DNA of 64,000 nucleotides from the NCBI GenBank assembly GCA_041398825.1, contig JAWKTX010000005.1:369870-433869 (forward strand), given 5' to 3'. This document shows positions 1 through 8,848 of the stretch, piece by piece. Made by a program: the position numbers and the translations under genes. Numbering within the stretch: the stretch's first letter is position 1; each line of letters starts with the position of its first letter. Below the pieces are notes generated by a model that saw nothing but the letters and a program-made list of their open reading frames with translations, was not told the DNA's origin and searched no databases. This stretch comes from Planctomycetaceae bacterium. Lineage in GTDB: Bacteria; Planctomycetota; Planctomycetia; Planctomycetales; Planctomycetaceae.

Positions 1-861
1 GCCCTTGCGGTTCGAATTGATGGCCGCATTCCGGCCGCCATCGAAAGTGACGCCATCAGACTTCGACAAATCCTTCTGAACCTGGTTGGGAATGCCATCA
101 AGTTTACGGACGAAGGTCGGGTCGAACTGATCGCGCGATTCGATCCTGAGCGCAAAGCGATGCTGTTTGTCGTTTCGGACACAGGCATCGGCATCAGCCA
201 GTCAGATCAGCATCAGCTTTTCGAACCCTTCATGCAGGTTGATACGTCTTCGACGCGCGCTTACGAAGGAACAGGGCTGGGACTCGCCATCTGCCGTCGC
301 CTGGCTCATGCGCTGAATGGTGAAATTCTGGTGTCGAGTGTACCGGGTCAGGGTAGTACGTTCACACTGGTCCTGGATTGCGGCGATATCGAAGATCTTC
401 AGCTCGTCGAAGCATCCGTCTTCCAGAACCTGCGCCGTCCCGAACAGGAGGCGGTGTCACTGCATGGATCTATCCTGGTCGTTGATGATCGCAGAGACAT
501 CCGATTTCTCGCGCAGCATATGATTGAAAAAGCGGGCGGCAGAGTCCTGACAGCAACCAATGGTCAGGAAGCCATCGATCGTCTCACTGGCAGTCAAGCA
601 CCCCATGGCATCGATCTGGTGCTGATGGATATGCAGATGCCCGTAGTTGACGGCTATACGGCTGCCCGGACTCTGCGAGAACGCGGATGCCGGATTCCCA
701 TCATTGCGCTCACGGCCAACGCGATGATGGACGACCGTAACAAATGCCTGCAGTCCGGCTGCACAGACTATACAACCAAACCGCTGGATGGCCCCCTGTT
801 GCTGAGAATGATCAGCAAGTACCTGCCCCCGACGGACCACGTCTTACTGAAGGCAGAGTGA
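1..861 (+). CDS. Hybrid sensor histidine kinase, C-terminal part (5' truncated by window)
   Basis: The reading frame is open from base 1, so the N-terminal sensor and dimerisation parts lie outside the window. What is visible starts in the HATPase_c ATP-binding domain: an N box (NLVGNAIKFT, bases about 76-105), a G1 box (SDTGIGIS) and a G2 box (GTGLGLAI). A short linker leads into a receiver domain that starts near base 470 (ILVVDD), has the phospho-acceptor region LMDMQMP and the conserved lysine in TTKPLD. This order is that of a hybrid kinase that autophosphorylates and passes phosphate to its own receiver, usually then to an Hpt or another regulator. No output domain follows the receiver. 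The signal sensed cannot be told. The next gene is convergent. Confidence 0.93.
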   Translation, partial: ALAVRIDGRIPAAIESDAIRLRQILLNLVGNAIKFTDEGRVELIARFDPERKAMLFVVSDTGIGISQSDQHQLFEPFMQVDTSSTRAYEGTGLGLAICRRLAHALNGEILVSSVPGQGSTFTLVLDCGDIEDLQLVEASVFQNLRRPEQEAVSLHGSILVVDDRRDIRFLAQHMIEKAGGRVLTATNGQEAIDRLTGSQAPHGIDLVLMDMQMPVVDGYTAARTLRERGCRIPIIALTANAMMDDRNKCLQSGCTDYTTKPLDGPLLLRMISKYLPPTDHVLLKAE

Positions 862-922
862 TCGCGGGCAGGTACTGGCCAGGCTTTCCCGCATCGAAAT
901 GCGGTATTCCGGTTGGCCGTCC

Positions 923-2347
923 CTAACGGACTTTCGTTTCGAATGTAATCACGCCACGGGAATGAGCTTTCAGTGGGCCATCCAGTGTGAACGTAAGAAT
1001 ATGGCTGCCCTCGCCGTTGGATGTAACTGACAACTGTCCGGGGTTGTCGTTGTCGATTGAGCCGCTTTCCGGGATATACTCGAGTCGAGGAGTGAGGTTG
1101 TCGACGATTCGAACATCGTAGACATCGAAGTCTCCCGGGTTTTCGAACTGAATGGTGAAGGTCACCACGTCGCCAGCCAGTGCGGTGTCACGATCAGCCA
1201 GTTTGATAATACGGATATCGCCCTTGATACGTCGCTGATCTTCGACGCCGATTGTTTCCTGAACCTTAAACACGGAACGTACTTCCGAGTTTGAAGTTGT
1301 GTTCGCGGTGATCTGCGGGAACAGATCTCTCGTCCACACCACTGCGTTCTGCCGTTTCTCGGTGACGATCGCTGCGTTTGCGTAGTCGAAAGCATCCAGG
1401 CCGATGTACTTGCGGCCTTCGAAGCTTTGATCCACTTTTCGATTCGTGGACGGGCGTGAAGCACCAGCGGAAGCTGATGGAGGCAAGGCCATTTCAACAC
1501 CGTCCGCGCGCCGGCTGGAGCCCAGACCGACGATACCGGTTCCGTGGCGATTTTCAGCAACATTCTGCCCCAGTTTCAGGTTGCCTGCCGTAATCGCATC
1601 GCGTGCACCAACTGCACCTTTGACTTCAATTTCAGCTTCGAGTCCATCGATGGTTCGGATCGACCCAAAGCGTGGTGAATATACTGCGACCCGATTCGAC
1701 GGTTTGACTCGGTTTCGACCTGTTTCGTCGGCGAATTCAACGATGGTGTCTTCTGTTTCGAAGCCTCGACGATCTCCTGCTCCGTAGTGCACTGGTGCGC
1801 CGCGGTCTCCGCCGTCGAAGACGTACTCGTCCGGATACAGATCAGCCATTGGGCCAGCAGCCACTGTTTCCATCAATGCTGCCTGGGCTGGATCGACGGG
1901 TTGTTCCTGTCTTGCTTCGGCGGGTATGAACCTTGCCAACGATCCGCCGGAGTACGTTTCCGAAACGTCAAAGGATGCCAGCTGAAATGGATTCCTGCTT
2001 TCGTCTGCATTCCATGTCGCATGACGAACAGCAGACCGCTGATCGGGTGAAGGGATGCCCTTTGGGCCGGGCATCACGGACGATGTTGAAGTTGCGACGG
2101 CCTTATTTCCGACGTCAGAAACGCGAAATGTAATTTCGCCAGCTTGCTGTTCGTCCGGGTACTCGGCTCGTGCAGGCACGGGATCTACTTCGTAAATTCG
2201 TTCCAGATCTGCTGGAGATGGAGGAGAAAAGACGTGATCTGGCTGTGCCGTCTGAACTGGCAGAATTCCGCAGGCCGGAATGACAAGTAGTCCTGCGGCT
2301 GCAGCAAATCGGAGTCGCCATGCGAATTGATGTTGTTTGGAGTTCAT
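923..2347 (-). CDS. Secreted DUF11-repeat lipoprotein-like protein
   Basis: About 474 residues from the ATG at 2347; the frame stays open to 2416, but the inner start puts a positively charged N-terminus directly before a hydrophobic segment ending in VIPAC, a plausible lipobox, so export and lipid anchoring are likely. The C-terminal 100 residues match the DUF11/conserved-repeat fold (TFTIQFENPGDFDVYDVRIVD-type strand pattern, ending in a beta-strand). The middle is rich in charged and low-complexity stretches with no enzyme motif. Planctomycetes carry many such cell-surface proteins. It is the last of three same-strand genes with short gaps (19 and 169 bases), probably one transcription unit coding for envelope material. 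Its exact role is unknown. Confidence 0.8.
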   Translation of the reverse strand: MNSKQHQFAWRLRFAAAAGLLVIPACGILPVQTAQPDHVFSPPSPADLERIYEVDPVPARAEYPDEQQAGEITFRVSDVGNKAVATSTSSVMPGPKGIPSPDQRSAVRHATWNADESRNPFQLASFDVSETYSGGSLARFIPAEARQEQPVDPAQAALMETVAAGPMADLYPDEYVFDGGDRGAPVHYGAGDRRGFETEDTIVEFADETGRNRVKPSNRVAVYSPRFGSIRTIDGLEAEIEVKGAVGARDAITAGNLKLGQNVAENRHGTGIVGLGSSRRADGVEMALPPSASAGASRPSTNRKVDQSFEGRKYIGLDAFDYANAAIVTEKRQNAVVWTRDLFPQITANTTSNSEVRSVFKVQETIGVEDQRRIKGDIRIIKLADRDTALAGDVVTFTIQFENPGDFDVYDVRIVDNLTPRLEYIPESGSIDNDNPGQLSVTSNGEGSHILTFTLDGPLKAHSRGVITFETKVR

Positions 2348-2435
2348 TCGAAGGTTCCGACGTGGTGTCTCTGATTCGTTTGCTTCGCCGGCGAACCGGA
2401 CAAATTCAGGCAGCATTCGCTGTTCTTGTGATTAT

Positions 2436-3269
2436 CTAGTTTGAAGCCAGAGCTGGACGGGCATCCGAAGACAATCGCACAAAGCCAGGGTTTCTGATTT
2501 CGGGTACAGTCATATCAACCCCGCCGCCGGTTCCATAGTAGAATTGGGCGTCATCGGGACCGGCGGGAGTGCGTCCGCCGATGCGAACGATGGCAATCGG
2601 TCGACCCAGCCGGTCCGCTTCTTTAAGCGCGTTATCTGCAGGAGAAACAGTCTGTGGAATCTCACGGCGAAGTGGATCCAGCAACTGAGCCATCGATGGT
2701 TGTTCGAGGTAGATAATGCGAGTGACCAGCTTTCCCGAGAGAGCCACCTGCAGATCATCGAGTGAGAAAACCACGGGAACGGGAAAATTGTGTTCCATGC
2801 CTGCGGGTGGATGCAGATGGTCCAGCAGTTCGATTGTTGGATAGATTTCTGCTCCCGGAAGTTCCGGAAGTTCAGACAGCCGAAGTCGGTAGACGTGGCC
2901 CGCGTTGATTGAAAACTGTGCCGGAGTTCTCGCGTTGCCGGAGGGTGCAGTGGAGGCTGAGTAGACGGATACGATTCCATCCGTTGGCAACTCAACCCGA
3001 ACCGGCTGCAGATAGGATGGATTGTATCCGCGGACGGAATTTAACATGCCTGCCGCCATCCCCGGAGGCATGCGATGATTCAGGGGATGGTACATTTCAC
3101 CGGGCGACTGCCCCGTGCACGTGCCTGTCGTGAGGCTGATCAGCAGCGTTGCCAGAGCGCAAACAGGCAGAAAGCGGTTCGAACTGCTCCTGGTAAGCAG
3201 TGATTTTTGTCGAATTGCGATCATTATTCGGGGGGCGGGGCTGAGCATCCGTCTCATGGTTCCATCCAT
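2436..3269 (-). CDS. Secreted protein, paralogue of the next gene upstream
   Basis: 277 residues with an N-terminal hydrophobic segment (about residues 32-52) typical of a signal peptide. No known enzyme motif is seen. The core (residues about 110-250) can be aligned by eye with the product of 3439-4596: both have a Tyr-rich strand (VYRLRLSELPELPGAE / VYQLVFNSIPGEGWEG), then YPT(I/L)E(L/V), a P(V/E)(V/I) segment before a short helix, then (V/T)(T/K)(R/V)IIYL or VTKVIYLPDP, and finally a GR-(P/T)IAI-(V/L)R(I/V)G ending. The pair is therefore a duplication. Located between its paralogue and the DUF11 protein, all transcribed leftwards. Function unknown; probably a component of a secreted or outer-surface assembly. 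Confidence 0.75.
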   Translation of the reverse strand: MDGTMRRMLSPAPRIMIAIRQKSLLTRSSSNRFLPVCALATLLISLTTGTCTGQSPGEMYHPLNHRMPPGMAAGMLNSVRGYNPSYLQPVRVELPTDGIVSVYSASTAPSGNARTPAQFSINAGHVYRLRLSELPELPGAEIYPTIELLDHLHPPAGMEHNFPVPVVFSLDDLQVALSGKLVTRIIYLEQPSMAQLLDPLRREIPQTVSPADNALKEADRLGRPIAIVRIGGRTPAGPDDAQFYYGTGGGVDMTVPEIRNPGFVRLSSDARPALASN

Positions 3270-3438
3270 TCATTTACTGGTCAGCCGTTCGCACTTGCTG
3301 TTTGCTGTCGAACGAGTGATCCCGGACTGTCATACGAAAGGAGGGCGATCGAAGCATTCGGCTTCGAATCGCCCCCGATTCTCAGTTCCTGATTTGGCAA
3401 TAGCCTGTAGTCAACGGTCTCTTCCGAATCTCTGGTGC

Positions 3439-4596
3439 TTAGAACCCACCCTGAAATGCCGGAGTTGCGACTTCACCCGGTGTGTGTACCGGATGTGTTT
3501 CCCGGTACTGAATGTGTCGGACAGGATCCGGCACGCTGTAGCCAGGATTATGCTCAACATCGATCAGCATATGATCAACAGGGTCTGGCATCCGATTGTC
3601 GCTGAGATTGCGAATGGTGTGAGACTGCAGGCCGGCTGGTCCGCCCAGCGGAAGGTGTGGCGGTCCAACGAGTCCGATCGGAGTACCGGTCTGAGGCATT
3701 CCCCAGGCTGGCATCGATCCCATACCGGCGACCGGCATGATCGGCTGACCAGGAGCACCGCCACCGGCAGCAATCATGGTTCCCGGAACCCCCTGGATAT
3801 CAGAAGGAATCATTGCGATGGGTGTCGGAGGAGCGTATTGTCCTTCATCACCGTTGTAGATCACGTAGTTAACTGGGCGAACCGCACCACTGGCATCAAC
3901 CTGCTGCTCTTCAAAGTTCAGCTCCTTGTTGCCTACACGCAGAACCGCCATGATTGTACCCATGCGTTCAGCCTGCTGGATGGGATCAATGCCCGGATCG
4001 AGCGTTGTTGAAACAAGCGTTTCAACGCCGGCAATTGCTCGAGCCTGGAACTGAGGATCCGGCAGGTAGATCACCTTGGTCACCATGTTGTTGCTGCGGA
4101 TGTGTTCCAGATCTTCGTTGGTAATCTCTACCGGTACTGTATTGTGTGCCAGATAAGACAGCGTGTTTGGATGAGCAGAACGGACTTCAAGAGTCGGATA
4201 CAGGCTCACACCTTCCCAGCCTTCGCCAGGAATGCTGTTGAAGACCAGCTGGTAGACTGACCCCTGAGGAAAGTCTGCCCGACCTGGCATATATCGCTGG
4301 TTGCGAGCGATGACGTCGCCCACGGCCCAGCCCACTGCCATTCCCGGCTGGCCAAGAAATTTGACCTGTGTGTTCATTGGAGGACCGGCGGGAGCCATCA
4401 TTGCTCCGCCGCCTGGCTGAGCCAGCATTCCCAGCACACCCGGTCCCGGCCCGTCGACCATCGGTCCGGGATGGTGCATCATTGCAGCCGGAGGGGCTAC
4501 GTATTCGTCTGTTCTCAGGACGCCTTGGCCGTCCACGCCGGCGCAGCCCATGCAGACAACCGCGAGGGCGCCCAGGGCAAGAAAGTACATCTTCAT
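3439..4596 (-). CDS. Putative secreted lipoprotein, paralogue of 2436-3269
   Basis: 385 residues. The N-terminus is a short charged start followed by a hydrophobic run and Cys18 (VVCMGC), a likely lipoprotein signal. Next comes a Met/Gly/Pro-rich stretch (residues about 38-75), then the conserved core shared with the neighbouring gene (see 2436-3269), then a second Gly/Pro/Met-rich region and a His-rich tail. A good ribosome binding site (AAGGAAAGG type) lies just upstream of the ATG at 4596. It is the first gene of the leftward three-gene cluster, with the promoter expected in the 341-base gap before the divergent gene at 4938. Such proteins are seen in planctomycetes without assigned function. 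Confidence 0.75.
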   Translation of the reverse strand: MKMYFLALGALAVVCMGCAGVDGQGVLRTDEYVAPPAAMMHHPGPMVDGPGPGVLGMLAQPGGGAMMAPAGPPMNTQVKFLGQPGMAVGWAVGDVIARNQRYMPGRADFPQGSVYQLVFNSIPGEGWEGVSLYPTLEVRSAHPNTLSYLAHNTVPVEITNEDLEHIRSNNMVTKVIYLPDPQFQARAIAGVETLVSTTLDPGIDPIQQAERMGTIMAVLRVGNKELNFEEQQVDASGAVRPVNYVIYNGDEGQYAPPTPIAMIPSDIQGVPGTMIAAGGGAPGQPIMPVAGMGSMPAWGMPQTGTPIGLVGPPHLPLGGPAGLQSHTIRNLSDNRMPDPVDHMLIDVEHNPGYSVPDPVRHIQYRETHPVHTPGEVATPAFQGGF

Positions 4597-4937
4597 CGCA
4601 ACCCTTTCCTTGTGCTGCTGAGTGATTCCGCCAACAGCTACCCGTCAGATGACCGTATCTTCAATGTGAGGAACTGACTCAATGCTTTTCCGATGGCACA
4701 TTTGCCGTCGACCTCGATACCGGGGTCGCCTTAGAATGCGCTTTGCAGTCTGGCTCTCAACCAGGCCTGTTGACTGCCGGTCTACTGCTCTGATGTCGTT
4801 TGTTGGCTGGTTTGAATGGCCTCACGGCTATTCCATAACCAGGCAATCAGTCCGCCACGAACGAAACCGTCGGTCCTTCTGTCTTCTATTCGGGTCGGAA
4901 CAACACGTTTCTTTGACAAATCCCGCAAAATCCCGCC
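4597..4937. other. Divergent intergenic region (341 bases)
   Basis: This gap lies between the start of the leftward lipoprotein cluster and the start of the rightward LolA-like gene and must hold both promoters. A TTGACA hexamer sits at 4913-4918, but it is too near the ATG at 4938 to serve that gene. A frame open through here (4682-5200) runs into the gene at 4938 and has no coding character. Nothing else recognisable. Confidence 0.4.
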
Positions 4938-5972
4938 ATGAACTACAAGCCGCAAACTTTGACAATGTTCACTCGCCTCACTGCAGCTGCCGCTGTTGCC
5001 ATATCGCTGGTCGCGTTTTTCTGGATACGGCCGGCAGCTTTGGCCGACGAATCTGCCGCCCCAGCAGCATCCGCCGACGAAACGAAGGAAAATCCCTCCC
5101 GCGAGGTGTCTCAGGAAGGCGTTCCGGCCCCGGCCGCTCTCTTGTCAAATGTCAGAGCCAAACTGGATGGGCTGGATTCTCTTTCCTGCGACCTTCATGA
5201 GACGGTCATCCTGTCGGGCATGAAATTCTCAGCCGCTGGACGCTACCTTCAGTCGTCAGGCAATCGTTTCCGGCTCGAATTTCGAATTATGCCCTCCACC
5301 GGCGCTACAAACTCGAATGCACAGCCAGTCACACTGGATGGAGAAATTCCCGAAGACGTCTCCAAAGATGCTCGCGGTTCACTGACACAGGTGAGCGACG
5401 GTTCTATCGTCTATTCCTACTGGCAGAACGGTGCTGACAGGAAAGTCACACGCCGAAACATCAACGATATTCTGAAAGCCACCGCCGATCTGGCGGCCTA
5501 CGATTCGTCGCGGGCAATTCAGGACCTCGGTCTTGGTGGGTTGAAGACGCTGTTCGCTCGCATCGAAAAGACGATGGAGTTTATGCCGGTTCGCCGTGAG
5601 CTTGTTGCAGACCGGCCCGTCCTGGTCATCAACGGACGGTGGAACAGCGAAATCCGGGAGAAATTATTTCAGCTGCCACCCGATGCCGAAGTTATTCCTC
5701 AGGACTTTATTCCGGAATATGTTCGCATCTATGTCGACGAAGAAACCAGCCTGCCACGTCGCATCCAGTATCTCAAGCGAAGTCAGGACCCCAGTGTGAA
5801 GCAGGTCCGTCCAATCGTCACCATGGATCTGCGTCAAATCGTTCTCAATGAAGCGCTTGATGAAGGTCTGTTTCAGTTTGAAGCACCGGAAGGTGTCGTG
5901 GAAGAGGACATTACAGAGCAGACGCTTCAGGAGATTCGGCAATCCGGTCAGGGTGCCCCGCCCCAACAATAG
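4938..5972 (+). CDS. LolA-like secreted protein
   Basis: 344 residues. Residues about 10-36 form a signal peptide (hydrophobic core then AALA-DE). The mature part starts with an acidic/Ala-rich stretch and then reads like a LolA/LolB or outer-membrane lipoprotein-sorting fold: a helix (LLSNVRAKLDGLDSLSCDLHE), alternating strands with aromatic residues, a polar SDGSIVYSYW segment, and a late strand with IYVDEETSLPRRIQY, which in these proteins reports on lipid or residue hydrophobicity. Planctomycetes have several such proteins and their cargo is not known. A second in-frame ATG at 4965 is possible. Followed 77 bases later by a vWA-domain gene on the same strand; a shared operon is plausible. 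Confidence 0.65.
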   Translation: MNYKPQTLTMFTRLTAAAAVAISLVAFFWIRPAALADESAAPAASADETKENPSREVSQEGVPAPAALLSNVRAKLDGLDSLSCDLHETVILSGMKFSAAGRYLQSSGNRFRLEFRIMPSTGATNSNAQPVTLDGEIPEDVSKDARGSLTQVSDGSIVYSYWQNGADRKVTRRNINDILKATADLAAYDSSRAIQDLGLGGLKTLFARIEKTMEFMPVRRELVADRPVLVINGRWNSEIREKLFQLPPDAEVIPQDFIPEYVRIYVDEETSLPRRIQYLKRSQDPSVKQVRPIVTMDLRQIVLNEALDEGLFQFEAPEGVVEEDITEQTLQEIRQSGQGAPPQQ

Positions 5973-6033
5973 CGATTCGACCGTCTGAAAAAGTGAACCG
6001 AAGTCTGATCAGTTGAACGGACAATGCCGGTTT

Positions 6034-6039
6034 GAGGAG
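6034..6039 (+). promoter_or_regulatory. Ribosome binding site choosing the ATG at 6050
   Basis: GAGGAG lies 10 bases before the ATG at 6050. An in-frame TTG at 6032 would overlap this site, so the ATG is preferred. Confidence 0.7.
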
Positions 6040-6049
6040 TTGTCGAGAG

Positions 6050-7102
6050 ATGCAAACAGCAACGCGGTCAACAGCGAGGCACTCTCCGTCCCTTTACGGC
6101 AGCGCGGCTGGTTCGATACTTGTGCATGTCCTGATCTTTGTTATTGCCGGGATGTCACTGCGGGGGTGTCAGAAAACGCAGACTGGTGATTCCGGCGGAG
6201 CGAAATTTCGCGAAGTCGGTTTATTCGTGGTGGATGGCAGTGACGAGATCTCACCGAATTCAGGTGAGGGAACCGGGCAGGCGCTCGAAAACACGCCCAG
6301 CCCAGCCGAACCCGTTGAATCTGAGATGACAGCAACGCCATCAGTCATGGATTCCCCCCTGCCTGAACAGGCTCCGGATATTCGTGAGTTACTGGGGCAA
6401 CCGGACAGTAATTCGCCCTCCGAATCCAGCAGCAATCTGGATCTGCCGGCAGTCATTGGAGCCGGTCAGCCAATATCGGGTGTCCCTGCTGAGTTGCTCG
6501 CAGGCGGTGGACTGATTGCACCGTCTGGTGCGGTCGGGCAGCAGGCTGTCGGCACCGGAGCCCTCGGGCCCGGTCAGACAGCCTTCATGGATATCGCTGA
6601 TTCCGGCAGCAAGTTTGTGTACGTCATCGATGTCTCAGCCAGTATGAGCGAAGGAAATCGTTTGCAGGTTGCCACGAGCCAGCTGAAAGCCAGCCTTCGA
6701 TTGCTGCAGCCGAATCAGCAGTTTCAGGTGATCTTCTATAGTGAAGGAACCCACCGATTGCGGCTGAAACCGCCTCGGGATATGTACTTTGCAACTCCCG
6801 TCAATGTGATGCTGGCCGGGACCGCGGTGGATCGGGAACAACCGGAAAACGGAACCGAACATAAACCCGCTCTGCTGGAAGCACTCAGTCTGGAGCCCGA
6901 TGTCATCTACTTTCTGACCGACGGTCGGGAACCCGCGTTGTATCCGGCAGACCTTCGCGACATTAAGTCACTGGCAGGGCGAACGACCATTCACGTCGTG
7001 GAATTCGGTTCAGGTGCCATCAGTGATCGCAGTACCAGCTGGCTTGAAATCCTGGCTCGACAGTCCAACGGTCAATACCGCTTGTTTGGTACTGGTCGCT
7101 GA
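6050..7102 (+). CDS. Membrane-anchored von Willebrand factor A domain protein
   Basis: 350 residues from the ATG chosen by the ribosome binding site at 6034. One transmembrane helix at residues about 20-38 anchors the protein; a polar Ser/Pro/Glu-rich linker of about 120 residues follows. The vWA domain occupies the C-terminal half: the MIDAS metal site DVSASMS, a following amphipathic helix (LQVATSQLKASLRLL), the strand QVIFYSE and the acidic TDGRE loop. vWA domains bind protein partners through a divalent metal. The hydrophobic anchor plus vWA plan is common in planctomycetes for envelope proteins. Lies between a LolA-like gene and a serpin gene, same strand. No ligand can be named. Confidence 0.85.
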   Translation: MQTATRSTARHSPSLYGSAAGSILVHVLIFVIAGMSLRGCQKTQTGDSGGAKFREVGLFVVDGSDEISPNSGEGTGQALENTPSPAEPVESEMTATPSVMDSPLPEQAPDIRELLGQPDSNSPSESSSNLDLPAVIGAGQPISGVPAELLAGGGLIAPSGAVGQQAVGTGALGPGQTAFMDIADSGSKFVYVIDVSASMSEGNRLQVATSQLKASLRLLQPNQQFQVIFYSEGTHRLRLKPPRDMYFATPVNVMLAGTAVDREQPENGTEHKPALLEALSLEPDVIYFLTDGREPALYPADLRDIKSLAGRTTIHVVEFGSGAISDRSTSWLEILARQSNGQYRLFGTGR

Positions 7103-7232
7103 GCCTACCGGAATCTTCCCGAATTCTTCGTAACAATATTCGGCTCCGCGCAAACAAGAGGCTGTTCAACCTGTCAGCTTCCAGCCTTCGTCGATCACGA
7201 CGTTCGCCTGTTTTTTGCAGAGAGCCATACCA

Positions 7233-8675
7233 ATGCACCGTCAATTATCCGAAGTCGTCGCCCGCAGTCACCGATGGCAATCTACCGAACGGCCCGCGAC
7301 CCGACTCCTTATTGGATTCAGCCTGCTGCTTGCCGTCGTTGCAGCGACGACAGAAGCCTTCTCCGCCCGTCCCACATGCAATCCCGACGAAGTCCGCACG
7401 GCAGAACGGACTCAAGTCCGGATGTCACAGGCAAGTAACCAGTTCGGGCTCGACCTGTACCAGCAGATCATTTCGAAGGAAGGTCCGAATCAGAATGTTT
7501 TCTTCTCTCCGTATTCCGTATCCACAGCGTTGATGATGGCGGCATCTGGTGCGGTTGATGAAACAGCAGACGAGATGCGAAGAGTCATGCGGCTGCCGAA
7601 CGATCACTTCGACGTGAACGCAGCGATGGCTGCTCTGTCTAACAATCTTATGAGCACACGTGAGTGTGATTTGAATATTGCAAACGCAATCTGGGCGGAT
7701 ACTTCGTTTGATATCCGTCCACCGTTTGCGGCAATTCTCAATCGTCATTTTGGAACCGGCGGACCGTTTTCCGTCGACTTCCGCCATCAATCAGAATCTG
7801 TCCGGCAGGAGATCAACTCCTGGGTCGAAGACCGAACCAATCGCCGGATCAGGGACTTGTTATCAAAAGGCTCAGTAAGTCCTGCGACAAGAATGGTTCT
7901 GGTGAATGCCATCTATTTTCGCGGAGACTGGTCCGTTCAGTTCGATAGGAGTCTGACGAAGCCCAGACCGTTTCTGCTGGCCGATGGAACAAAGATTGAC
8001 GTCCCGACAATGTCAATCCGTTCTCATGGCGAAGCAAGATACGCAGCATTCCATTCCGACGGTTCGTTCTTTGAGACACCTCGCATGATTCCGATGAGTC
8101 GCCGTTCCCCGAATGGGGAGCCTGAGGAAGTACAATTCTATCCGGCGGATGGCTTCAGCATGGCAGAGTTGCCTTATGAAGGAAACACCTTATCGATGGT
8201 CCTGATTGCCCCTTCGCAGATCGATAGTCTGAATCGGATTGAATCGATGCTGACGGAGGAGAACCTCACTTCCTGGGTGTCTCGACTGGTGAAACGGCCG
8301 ACCAATATTGACCTGCCAAAACTGAAACTGGAAACCGGTTACACTCTCGCTCAGGGAGGCCTTTCCGCGTCGGGTATGCTTCCATCGATGGGGATAAAGC
8401 GTGTTTTCACGGCAGGCCAGTCTCAGCTGGATGCAATGACCTCCGAAGAAATTCACTTTGACACGGTCGTCCATAAGGCGTTTCTGGAAGTTGACGAGAA
8501 AGGGACCGAGGCAGCTGCCGCAACGGCATTTGTTGGTGTTGGACCGACCAGTGTCCAGTCAAAACGGCCATTCACCCCCACGTTTAAAGCGGATCGACCG
8601 TTCCTGATGATCATCCGGGATCGCAAATCGGGGTGTGTTCTCTTCATGGGCCGTATCCAAAATCCGATGCAGTAG
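7233..8675 (+). CDS. Serpin (serine protease inhibitor family)
   Basis: 480 residues from the ATG at 7233; an in-frame TTG at 7215 is less likely. A hydrophobic segment at residues about 28-45 suggests export. The serpin core is clear: FGLDLYQQ, NVFFSPYSVSTALMM, VLVNAIYFRGDW, the shutter and breach residues in VVHKAFLEVDEKGTEAAAATA, and the end motif DRPFLMIIRD...GCVLFMGRI. The hinge GTEAAAATA has only small residues, as in inhibitory serpins that trap their protease by loop insertion. Counting from the hinge puts P1 near a Pro in VGVGP-TS, but the stretch from the hinge to the DRPF motif is about seven residues longer than in alpha-1-antitrypsin, so P1 is uncertain. Serpins are rare in bacteria but known in planctomycetes. 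Confidence 0.95.
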   Translation: MHRQLSEVVARSHRWQSTERPATRLLIGFSLLLAVVAATTEAFSARPTCNPDEVRTAERTQVRMSQASNQFGLDLYQQIISKEGPNQNVFFSPYSVSTALMMAASGAVDETADEMRRVMRLPNDHFDVNAAMAALSNNLMSTRECDLNIANAIWADTSFDIRPPFAAILNRHFGTGGPFSVDFRHQSESVRQEINSWVEDRTNRRIRDLLSKGSVSPATRMVLVNAIYFRGDWSVQFDRSLTKPRPFLLADGTKIDVPTMSIRSHGEARYAAFHSDGSFFETPRMIPMSRRSPNGEPEEVQFYPADGFSMAELPYEGNTLSMVLIAPSQIDSLNRIESMLTEENLTSWVSRLVKRPTNIDLPKLKLETGYTLAQGGLSASGMLPSMGIKRVFTAGQSQLDAMTSEEIHFDTVVHKAFLEVDEKGTEAAAATAFVGVGPTSVQSKRPFTPTFKADRPFLMIIRDRKSGCVLFMGRIQNPMQ

Positions 8676-8848
8676 AGTTAATCCCGCTGAATAGAGCCCA
8701 ACCTGGATGCCTGTCGAAGTTGCACAGCAATTGAACATCCATTCGCATCGACTACGATTCGGCGGCAATGCGGGCTCTTTCTGCCGGGGTGATCCCGTGA
8801 AGGTGGCCTGAAATACTGAATCCAATTCGCGTTCACCTCGAGAATCCA

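Noticed and set aside
3115..4011. Plus-strand open frame (298 codons) opposite the secreted paralogue genes
   Set aside because: Mirror frame; composition is not protein-like and there is no ribosome binding site.
4682..5200. Plus-strand open frame of 172 codons before and over the start of the LolA-like gene
   Set aside because: No ribosome binding site or coding character, and it overlaps a clear signal-peptide gene in another frame.
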